Shown: piece after piece, positions 1 to 4,733 of the stretch
How the letters are laid out: each line of letters begins with the position of its first letter
How positions within the stretch are numbered: position 1 is the first letter of the stretch
DNA from: Desulfatitalea sp.
GTDB taxonomy: Bacteria; Desulfobacterota; Desulfobacteria; Desulfobacterales; Desulfosarcinaceae
NCBI GenBank assembly: GCA_018224505.1
Contig: JAGTVD010000373.1
Coordinates: forward strand, 1-5,053
Reading direction: 5' to 3'
DNA length: 5,053 nt
The notes under the pieces: model-generated
What the model was told of the DNA's origin: nothing
Databases searched by the model: none
What the model saw: the letters and a program-made list of their open reading frames with translations, nothing else
Program-made: the position numbers and the translations under genes

Positions 1-287
1 AGTTTCAACTCTTTCTCCAGCACCTGCTTGCGCTGCTCCAGGCGGTCGATCTCCTCTTTGGCCAGATGTTTGATCTCCGGATCGCTATCCTTGAGCAATT
101 CAAGACTTTCATCCAGTTCACCGTCCAGTTGCCGGTACTCTCTGAATGCCGCCACAATCGCATTCAGTTCGGCGTGTTCGCGGGCATATTTCTGGAAGGC
201 CGCACGGTCCTGAAGGATCTTGGGGTTGCTCAGCAACCCCTCCAGCTCTTTGAATCGGTCTTCGACACCGCTGAGTTTTTCAAACAT
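1..287 (-). CDS. prfA: Peptide chain release factor 1, N-terminal part (cut by window edge)
   Basis: RF1 recognises UAA and UAG stop codons in the ribosomal A site and triggers release of the finished protein. Only the first 95 codons are here; the anticodon-like PxT motif and the catalytic GGQ loop lie beyond the left edge. The visible part begins MFEKLSGVEDRFKELE and is a charged, helical, coiled-coil-like segment rich in Glu, Leu and Lys, with the family-typical pattern of an early NP (residues 21-22), a DPEIK-type stretch in the middle and a closing run of helical heptads. This matches RF1 domain 1, which is also where the methyltransferase PrmC would normally be encoded downstream. The ATG at 287 is preceded by AGAGGTGA with a rather long 12-nt spacer. 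It lies downstream of rho and rpmE on the same strand, an order common in several bacterial phyla. RF2 is the alternative, but the N-terminus fits RF1 better and the rho-rpmE-prfA context supports it. Confidence 0.88.
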   Translation of the reverse strand, partial: MFEKLSGVEDRFKELEGLLSNPKILQDRAAFQKYAREHAELNAIVAAFREYRQLDGELDESLELLKDSDPEIKHLAKEEIDRLEQRKQVLEKELK

Positions 288-299
288 AGACACTGAGGG

Positions 300-307
300 T
301 CACCTCT
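300..307 (-). promoter_or_regulatory. Ribosome binding site of prfA
   Basis: On the minus strand AGAGGTGA precedes the prfA ATG by 12 nt. The core is good but the spacing is longer than the usual 5-9 nt, so initiation may be modest or helped by folding of the spacer. Confidence 0.55.
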
Positions 308-326
308 GACGTTGTTGCGGAAGGCG

Positions 327-341
327 CCCGGCTGCGCCGGG
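327..341 (-). other. GC-rich hairpin in the prfA leader
   Basis: CCCGGC and GCCGGG form a perfect 6-bp stem around a 3-nt loop, about 40 nt upstream of the prfA start. On the minus strand it is followed by CGCCTTCCGC rather than a U-run, so it does not look like an intrinsic terminator. A role in RNA stability or in setting the ratio of rpmE to prfA expression is only inferred. Confidence 0.45.
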
Positions 342-342
342 A

Positions 343-377
343 GTGCTGAGTGTTAAGTGTTACGTATCAAGTGACGC
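343..377. repeat. Degenerate 7-bp tandem repeat (GTGTTAA-like, five units)
   Basis: Five consecutive heptamers all start with GT: GTGCTGA, GTGTTAA, GTGTTAC, GTATCAA, GTGACGC. Units two and three are nearly identical and the outer ones have decayed. It is non-coding and lies between rpmE and prfA. It resembles simple intergenic repeats, and it is a second short-period repeat in a window that ends in a large 4-bp array. Confidence 0.5.
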
Positions 378-420
378 TATCCTGCCTTATGGATAGACAA
401 CAGCCAAGGGTCTAAACGCG

Positions 421-457
421 TCAAGCTGTCACCGCAATGAAGGGGTAGACAGCTTGA
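421..457 (-). other. Perfect 10-bp inverted repeat between rpmE and prfA
   Basis: TCAAGCTGTC (421-430) and GACAGCTTGA (448-457) are exact reverse complements around a 17-nt loop. It sits about 35 nt past the rpmE stop codon. On the minus strand the stem is followed by CGCGTTTAGACCC, so there is no U-tract and classical intrinsic termination is unlikely. Next to it (461-478), two copies of the self-complementary CGGCCG, 6 nt apart, can form another stem. Possible roles are a 3'-end stabilising or processing hairpin for the rho-rpmE message, or an operator for a dimeric protein; the sequence does not decide. Confidence 0.6.
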
Positions 458-490
458 TGGCGGCCGCTGGTACGGCCGGGAATGAAGACG

Positions 491-706
491 CTATTTCTGG
501 GTCTTTTGGTAACCGGCGTACTTTTTGCGAAAACGTTCGATGCGGCCGGCGGTATCGACCAATTTCTGCTTACCCGTAAAAAACGGATGACATTGGGAAC
601 AAATTTCAACGGAAATACCATCTTTTGTGGAACCCACTTCGAGGGCGTTGCCGCAGGCGCACTTGATGGACGTTTGCGCATATTTTGGATGGATGTCTGG
701 TTTCAT
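491..706 (-). CDS. rpmE: 50S ribosomal protein L31, zinc-binding type
   Basis: L31 is a small protein of the large ribosomal subunit that bridges the central protuberance to the 30S head. The 71-residue product begins MKPDIHPKY, the usual L31 start, and ends in a basic tail. It keeps the four zinc-ligand cysteines of the C+ form: Cys16 and Cys18 (CAC), Cys36 and Cys39 (CSQC), followed by the conserved HPFFTGKQK stretch at 40-48 and the RIERFRKKY motif at 55-63. Length is normal. The ATG at 706 is preceded by AGGGGG (718-723) with an 11-nt spacer. It starts 26 nt after the rho stop codon, so it is very probably co-transcribed with rho. The C+ form implies zinc-sufficient growth; zinc-starved bacteria often switch to a Cys-free paralogue, none of which is visible here. 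Confidence 0.96.
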   Translation of the reverse strand: MKPDIHPKYAQTSIKCACGNALEVGSTKDGISVEICSQCHPFFTGKQKLVDTAGRIERFRKKYAGYQKTQK

Positions 707-732
707 AATAATTTCAACCCCCTAAAAAGTAA

Positions 733-1980
733 TTAAGCATTCATGGAATCCAAAAACTCTTTATTATTCCTGGTTCCATGCATTTTTTCAAGGATAAATT
801 CCAAAGCATCGGCCGGATTGAGCGAGGCCAGCAATTTGCGGATAATCCAAACCCGGTTGAGGGTGGCCTCGTCCAGCAACAGTTCCTCCTTGCGGGTACC
901 CGACTTTTTGATGTCGATGGCCGGGAATATGCGTTTGTCCGCCAGGCGTCGATCCAATTGGATCTCCAGGTTGCCGGTGCCCTTGAATTCTTCGAAAATC
1001 ACCTCGTCCATGCGGCTGCCCGTATCGATCAGGGCCGTGGCAATAATGGTCAGGCTGCCACCGTCTTCGATATTGCGGGCCGCGCCGAAGAAGCGCTTGG
1101 GTCGCTGGAGCGCATTGGAGTCCACACCACCCGACAGTATCTTGCCCGAAGGCGGCATGACCGAGTTGTAGGCACGGGCCAGACGCGTAATGCTGTCCAA
1201 CAGAATAACCACATTTTTCTTGTGTTCAACCAGCCGCTTGGCCTTTTCAATCACCATTTCCGCCACTTGCACATGGCGCTCGGCGGGCTCGTCGAAGGTT
1301 GAACTGATCACCTCCCCTTTGACGGACCGCTGCATATCGGTCACCTCTTCAGGCCGCTCGTCAATGAGCAGCACAAAGAGAATGATATCCTTGTGGTTGC
1401 GGGCAATGCTGTTGGCGATGGATTGGAGCAGCATCGTCTTGCCCGAACGGGGCGGGGAAACGATTAGCCCGCGCTGCCCGAATCCCACCGGGGTCAGCAG
1501 GTCCATGATGCGTGAGGAATAGGTCTCCGGATCGGTTTCCAGATTGATTTTTTCTTCGGGGTACAGGGGTGTCAGGTTGTCGAACAGGATCTTTTCGCGG
1601 GCGACCTCGGGATCCTCGTAGTTGATCCCTTCGACCTTGAGCAGGGCAAAATAGCGTTCAGACTCCTTGGGCTGCCGAATCTGGCCGGAAACGGTGTCGC
1701 CGGTGCGAATGTTGAACCGCCGAATCTGGGAGGGCGACACATAGATATCATCGGGTCCGGGCAGGTAGTTGGAACTGGGGGCGCGCAAAAACCCAAATCC
1801 GTCCGGCAAGATCTCCAAGGTGCCTTCCCCGTAGATCAGACCGTTTTTCTCGATCTGCGCCTGAAGCAATGTGAAGATCAATTCCTGCTTGCGCATGCCG
1901 GCGTAGCCTTCGATCTTCAGCTTTTTGGCCATTTGGGTCAATTCGTTGATTTTCAGGTTCTTCAATTCAGAAACATTCAT
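733..1980 (-). CDS. rho: Transcription termination factor Rho
   Basis: Rho is a hexameric RNA-dependent ATPase/translocase that binds C-rich, G-poor nascent RNA and pulls it out of RNA polymerase. The 415-residue product is full length and collinear with E. coli Rho. Residues 1-46 are the helical N-terminal domain. The cold-shock-like primary RNA site follows, with GFGFLR at 61-66 and DDIYVSPSQIRRF at 77-89. The RecA-type motor has Walker A SPPRSGKT (175-182), the catalytic-Glu motif IDERPEE (Glu208), Walker B VVILLD ending at Asp262, the Q-loop around SGKILSGGVD (278-287), the R-loop around GSRMDE (321-326) and the arginine finger in SGTRKEE (Arg363). Relative to E. coli, P-loop Lys181 is Arg178 and R-loop Lys326 is Arg323, both conservative. 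The ATG at 1980 has GGAGAG 6 nt upstream and overlaps the stop of a possible leader ORF as ATGA. A long leader suggests autoregulation, as known for E. coli rho. Confidence 0.98.
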   Translation of the reverse strand: MNVSELKNLKINELTQMAKKLKIEGYAGMRKQELIFTLLQAQIEKNGLIYGEGTLEILPDGFGFLRAPSSNYLPGPDDIYVSPSQIRRFNIRTGDTVSGQIRQPKESERYFALLKVEGINYEDPEVAREKILFDNLTPLYPEEKINLETDPETYSSRIMDLLTPVGFGQRGLIVSPPRSGKTMLLQSIANSIARNHKDIILFVLLIDERPEEVTDMQRSVKGEVISSTFDEPAERHVQVAEMVIEKAKRLVEHKKNVVILLDSITRLARAYNSVMPPSGKILSGGVDSNALQRPKRFFGAARNIEDGGSLTIIATALIDTGSRMDEVIFEEFKGTGNLEIQLDRRLADKRIFPAIDIKKSGTRKEELLLDEATLNRVWIIRKLLASLNPADALEFILEKMHGTRNNKEFLDSMNA

Positions 1981-1986
1981 TGAACG

Positions 1987-1992
1987 CTCTCC
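1987..1992 (-). promoter_or_regulatory. Ribosome binding site of rho
   Basis: GGAGAG on the minus strand lies 6 nt upstream of the rho ATG. It fixes 1980 as the start and is itself inside the short upstream reading frame that overlaps rho by ATGA, so translation of that frame could affect access to it. Confidence 0.75.
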
Positions 1993-2016
1993 ATGACAAG
2001 GTCGTATTCCATTTCC

Positions 2017-2040
2017 CGGGTGTGGTACCCACCACGCCCG
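2017..2040 (-). promoter_or_regulatory. Hairpin in the rho mRNA leader
   Basis: On the minus strand CGGGCGTGGT and ACCACACCCG pair over 10 positions with a single A-C mismatch around a GGGT loop, 36 nt upstream of the rho ATG. The following bases are GGAAATGG, with no U-tract, so it is not an intrinsic terminator. A role in mRNA stability, Rho access or translation of rho is possible but inferred. Confidence 0.45.
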
Positions 2041-2305
2041 CGCTGATGATTAACAAAAGGGTAATCGGACAATAGGGTAAAATGTCGCCACGACTGAATC
2101 GGTATTGCCATCAAAAGGGAGCCCAACGCCCAAACCCCGTACCAAACCGATAGAACGACCCAACCTGATTGTGATTCCGAGTGATTTGCCCTTCCGGCGA
2201 TGGTGGAACTGTTGATAGCAATGGAGGAATATGATGTTTTGGGTTTACGGAGCAAATGGCTTTCAAATGCTCTCCAACAGGGCAGGTCCAACCTTGATGA
2301 TGATG

Positions 2306-2332
2306 CTTATATTAAGGTATTCCGGCTGTCAA
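2306..2332 (-). promoter_or_regulatory. Candidate sigma-70-type promoter for rho-rpmE-prfA
   Basis: On the minus strand there is a perfect -35 TTGACA (2327-2332), then TATAAG (2306-2311), five of six matches to the -10 consensus, with a 15-bp spacer that is shorter than the preferred 17. Transcription would start near 2299, giving a leader of about 320 nt before rho. A shifted -10 (TAAGCA) would give 17-bp spacing with a weaker hexamer. Confidence 0.45.
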
Positions 2333-2379
2333 GCATTTTCGGGCATTTTCGAGGGGTAACCGCAGGGGAATTGATGACC

Positions 2380-2409
2380 TTGGCATTAAACCAGCTCCAA
2401 TGGTATACA
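2380..2409 (+). promoter_or_regulatory. Candidate promoter for cca
   Basis: TTGGCA (2380-2385) and TATACA (2404-2409) are 18 bp apart, and the -10 is preceded by TGG, which fits an extended -10 (TGn). Transcription would begin around 2416, about 30 nt before the cca start. The hexamer matches are five and four of six, so support is moderate. Confidence 0.4.
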
Positions 2410-2448
2410 TCGACCACGCTTTGATATTCTCATATAGCGGAACGAATC

Positions 2449-3831
2449 ATGCGCCTGCGGTTGCCCAACCACTTATTACCCCCCACACCCGACGCCTATC
2501 TGGTGGGGGGTGCGGTGCGCGATTTGATCCTGGGGCGCCGCCCCATCGATTACGACCTGGCGGTGGCGGGCGATCCGGCTGTGTTTGCCGGCCGGCTGGC
2601 CCGGCACTTGAATGGCCGACTGGTGGAACTCGGCAAAGATCGATTCACCCTGTACCGGGTGGTGAGCCCGGCGGGCTGCGTCGATGTGTCGTCCCTCAAG
2701 GAGGGCTGCTTGACGACCGATCTGCTGTCCCGGGACTTTACGATCAACGCCCTGGCATGCCGCCTGGACAACAACCAGGTAATCGATCCGCTGCGCGGTC
2801 TGGACGACCTCGAACGGCATACCATCCGCATGGTGTCCGCCGACAACCTGCAAAGCGACCCCATTCGCTTGCTGCGGGCCCATCGCATGGCGGTCGAATT
2901 GAGATTCCACATCGACCGCGCCACCCGTCTGGCGATCGGTCAATATGCCCCCCTGATTCGAAACAGCGCCGGAGAACGCATCTGGACCGAATGGCAGGTC
3001 ATCCTCAGCAGCCCGGCCGGCACCCGCCAGATCTTCGGCATGGCCGCCAACGGCCTGCTGGAGACACTTGTGCCCGAACTATCGTCTCTGCGCCGCTGCG
3101 CCCAGAACAAACACCACGCCTACAGCGCCTTTGCTCACACCCTGGCGGCGTATCGCGCCCTGGAAACGCTGCTGGCAGAACACCGCCGCATGTTGCCGCC
3201 CGGCGTGGCCACCCTTATCGCGGCAATGGACCGACCGACACGCATCACCCTGAAACTGGCAGTGTTACTGCACGATATCGGCAAACCGGCCACCCGCAGC
3301 CAAGAGCATGGAGAAACAACCCATTTTTATGGCCATGCCGCCCGGGGCGCCACTATCGCGGATGGCCTGCTGCGGCGGCTGAGGGCACCGAGCCGCATCC
3401 GAACGGGGGTCTGCTCGATCATCCAGCACCACCAACGCCCCTTGTCCCTTTTCCTAAATCAATCCGCCCGGGCCGAAGGCCGGTTTTATCGTATCTGTGC
3501 AGAACAGACCCCGTATATCCTGCTGCACGCCATTGCCGACACCATGGGCAAAACCCCAGCACCTGCAACTCAGTCGGCACCCCTGCTCGACTATTTCAAA
3601 CACCTGCTGACCCATTACGTGGACACCATTCAACCCGCGCTCCAAGGCCCTCCATTGCTGACCGGCAAGGATCTTACAGACCTGTTCGGCCTCCCCCCCT
3701 CCCCCCGCTTCGCCAAAATCCTCAAAGCAGCCGCGGATGCCCACCTGGCCGGATTGTTCAGCAACAGACCCGCCGCACTGCAATGGCTGCAACACCACCT
3801 CCAACAAGCCCCAACCGACGATTCCAGCTGA
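2449..3831 (+). CDS. cca: tRNA nucleotidyltransferase (CCA-, possibly CC-adding) with HD domain
   Basis: Enzymes of this class II nucleotidyltransferase family build or repair the 3'-terminal CCA of tRNA from CTP and ATP; bacterial poly(A) polymerases belong to the same family. The 460-residue product has the catalytic head motif GGAVRD (20-25) with metal-binding Asp34 and Asp36 in DYD, motif B SRDFTINAL (94-102), DPLRGLDDLERHTIR (113-127), and the base-selecting motif DPIRLLRA (137-144). An HD phosphohydrolase domain follows: His230, HD at 275-276 in LLHDIGKP, GH at 295-296, HH at 327-328 and Asp364. The C-terminal LLTGKDLTDLFGLPPSP stretch (403-419) is typical of HD-bearing members. The segment between VDVSSL and DLLSRDFT is only 7 residues, so the flexible loop present in true CCA-adding enzymes looks deleted. 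ATG 2449 is the only start after an in-frame TGA at 2422; the RBS (GCGGA) is weak. Transcribed alone, divergent from rho, convergent with adk. Confidence 0.88.
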   Translation: MRLRLPNHLLPPTPDAYLVGGAVRDLILGRRPIDYDLAVAGDPAVFAGRLARHLNGRLVELGKDRFTLYRVVSPAGCVDVSSLKEGCLTTDLLSRDFTINALACRLDNNQVIDPLRGLDDLERHTIRMVSADNLQSDPIRLLRAHRMAVELRFHIDRATRLAIGQYAPLIRNSAGERIWTEWQVILSSPAGTRQIFGMAANGLLETLVPELSSLRRCAQNKHHAYSAFAHTLAAYRALETLLAEHRRMLPPGVATLIAAMDRPTRITLKLAVLLHDIGKPATRSQEHGETTHFYGHAARGATIADGLLRRLRAPSRIRTGVCSIIQHHQRPLSLFLNQSARAEGRFYRICAEQTPYILLHAIADTMGKTPAPATQSAPLLDYFKHLLTHYVDTIQPALQGPPLLTGKDLTDLFGLPPSPRFAKILKAAADAHLAGLFSNRPAALQWLQHHLQQAPTDDSS

Positions 3832-3861
3832 ACGGCAGTCCGCCGGTTCTGAAAAGAAAAC

Positions 3862-3897
3862 AAAAAACGCCCCGAACGCGACATGCATCCGGGGCGT
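3862..3897 (-). terminator. Intrinsic terminator of adk
   Basis: On the minus strand ACGCCCCG (3897-3890) pairs perfectly with CGGGGCGT (3874-3867) around a 15-nt loop, directly followed by TTTTTTG and then TTTTC-rich sequence. It lies 33 nt past the adk stop. In the rightward direction the stem is followed by GGAACAACCC, not U, so it does not clearly serve the convergent cca gene, for which I see no terminator of its own. Confidence 0.88.
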
Positions 3898-3930
3898 GGA
3901 ACAACCCATTACCACAATCAGATCTAAACG

Positions 3931-4593
3931 TTATTTAATCGCGTCAAGCGCCTTGAATATCTGGTCACGAATCCCATCCACCTTACCGACACCCTCGATG
4001 CGAATATGCTTCGGAGCGCCCGGCGCACCCGTCTTGGCCCATTCCTTATAATAGGCCACCAGGGGTTCGGTCTGGGCATGGTACACATCCAAACGTTTGC
4101 GAACCGTCTCTTCTTGATCATCATCGCGTTGAATCAAGGGTTCGCCGGTCTCATCATCCTTGCCCTCCACCTTGGGGGGGTTGAAGGTGACATGATAGGT
4201 GCGACCACTGGCCAAATGGACACGACGACCACTCATCCGTTTGATGATCTCCCCATCGGGCACATCGATCTCAACCACCGCGTCGATGGGAACACCCGCC
4301 GCCTTCATGGCGTCGGCCTGGGGGATGGTGCGGGGAAAGCCGTCAAACAGAAAACCCTTCTGGCAATCGGCCTCTTTAATCCGTTCCTTGACCAAACCAA
4401 TAATCACGTCATCCGGAACCAGCCCACCGGAATCCATCACCGACTTGGCCTTTTTACCCAGCTCGGTACCGGCCTTGACAGCCGCCCGGAGCATGTCGCC
4501 CGTGGAAATCTGCGGGATCTGGTATCTTTCCTTAATGTAATTGGCTTGGGTTCCCTTGCCGGCACCGGGGCCACCTAATAGGATCAAACGCAT
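3931..4593 (-). CDS. adk: Adenylate kinase, long form
   Basis: Adenylate kinase interconverts ATP + AMP and two ADP in the cytoplasm and sets the adenylate energy charge. The 220-residue product is a complete long-form enzyme. It has the P-loop GGPGAGKGT (7-15, Lys13), the AMP-binding region starting STGDMLR (30-36, Arg36), FLFDGFPRT (81-89, Arg88), Arg119, and a LID from about 122 to 159 with GRRVH at 122-126 and Arg123, Arg156 and Arg167. All these residues sit at the same numbers as in E. coli Adk. The LID lacks the four zinc-binding cysteines seen in many Gram-positive enzymes and has the Gram-negative-like YHVTFNPPKVEGKDD segment (133-147). The ATG at 4593 has AAGGAGG 7 nt upstream. It is flanked by its own promoter and terminator, unlike the secY-adk ribosomal-operon arrangement of many bacteria. 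Confidence 0.98.
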   Translation of the reverse strand: MRLILLGGPGAGKGTQANYIKERYQIPQISTGDMLRAAVKAGTELGKKAKSVMDSGGLVPDDVIIGLVKERIKEADCQKGFLFDGFPRTIPQADAMKAAGVPIDAVVEIDVPDGEIIKRMSGRRVHLASGRTYHVTFNPPKVEGKDDETGEPLIQRDDDQEETVRKRLDVYHAQTEPLVAYYKEWAKTGAPGAPKHIRIEGVGKVDGIRDQIFKALDAIK

Positions 4594-4600
4594 ACAACCG

Positions 4601-4607
4601 CCTCCTT
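4601..4607 (-). promoter_or_regulatory. Strong ribosome binding site of adk
   Basis: AAGGAGG on the minus strand is a full-strength Shine-Dalgarno sequence with a 7-nt spacer to the adk ATG. It settles the start codon and predicts high translation. Confidence 0.9.
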
Positions 4608-4657
4608 CTTTTCGTTGTTTAAGGGTCGTCTGTGGATGTATCTATTTAAAAAAAGTG

Positions 4658-4686
4658 ACTATTACCGAAAGCGGATTCAGTGTCAA
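4658..4686 (-). promoter_or_regulatory. Candidate sigma-70-type promoter of adk
   Basis: On the minus strand a perfect TTGACA (4681-4686) is followed after 17 bp by AATAGT (4658-4663, four of six matches to the -10 consensus). Transcription would start near 4651, giving a 5' leader of about 58 nt that contains an A/T-rich stretch. The tetranucleotide array begins 47 bp upstream of the -35 element. Confidence 0.55.
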
Positions 4687-4733
4687 CCCTCAAGTCATCA
4701 AATATCAGGGCAACCGCATGTCTCCGCATTGAT

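Larger units (their letters stand above)
1981..2448. other. Divergent intergenic region between rho and cca (468 bp)
   Basis: No convincing gene lies here. Leftward it carries a candidate promoter (2306-2332), a leader of roughly 300 nt, and the rho ribosome binding site. The leader includes a hairpin at 2017-2040, two copies of TTACCCT 16 nt apart (2058-2064 and 2074-2080 on the plus strand as AGGGTAA), and a G-tract-rich stretch on the minus strand (2122-2165). Rightward it carries a candidate cca promoter at 2380-2409. Three small ORFs were considered: a leftward one of 44 codons from ATG at 2111 that ends at rho in an ATGA overlap, a rightward one of 74 codons (2200-2424) in frame with cca but separated by a TGA, and a rightward one of 42 codons (2231-2359). 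None shows a recognisable family. Confidence 0.7.

Noticed and set aside
421..681. 86-codon leftward ORF overlapping rpmE
   Set aside because: It is rpmE read in another frame; L31 has all four zinc cysteines in its own frame and this one shows no family features.
778..1302. Rightward ORFs of up to 174 codons antisense to rho
   Set aside because: They are mirror frames of a highly conserved gene and show no independent motifs or ribosome binding sites.
1977..2291. 104-codon leftward ORF ending at rho
   Set aside because: Its first codon is a TTG without a ribosome binding site and the sequence has no recognisable domain; only its last part is kept as a possible leader in the findings.
2041..2448. 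tRNA or riboswitch in the rho-cca gap
   Set aside because: No cloverleaf, T-loop GGTTCRA pattern, or known riboswitch core was found by eye on either strand.
3832..3861. Terminator for cca in the 3' gap
   Set aside because: Only a 4-bp CGGC/GCCG stem occurs just after the stop, with no U-run; the strong hairpin at 3867-3897 has its U-tract only on the adk side.
2400..3938. Long rightward ORF of 512 codons overlapping all of cca in another frame
   Set aside because: The translation is dominated by Pro, Arg and Gly with no domain, as expected when a GC-rich gene is read out of frame; cca in the other frame has complete family motifs.
4006..4578. 190-codon rightward ORF antisense to adk
   Set aside because: It lies entirely within adk, which is unmistakable; the Gly/Leu/His-rich translation is a reverse-complement shadow.
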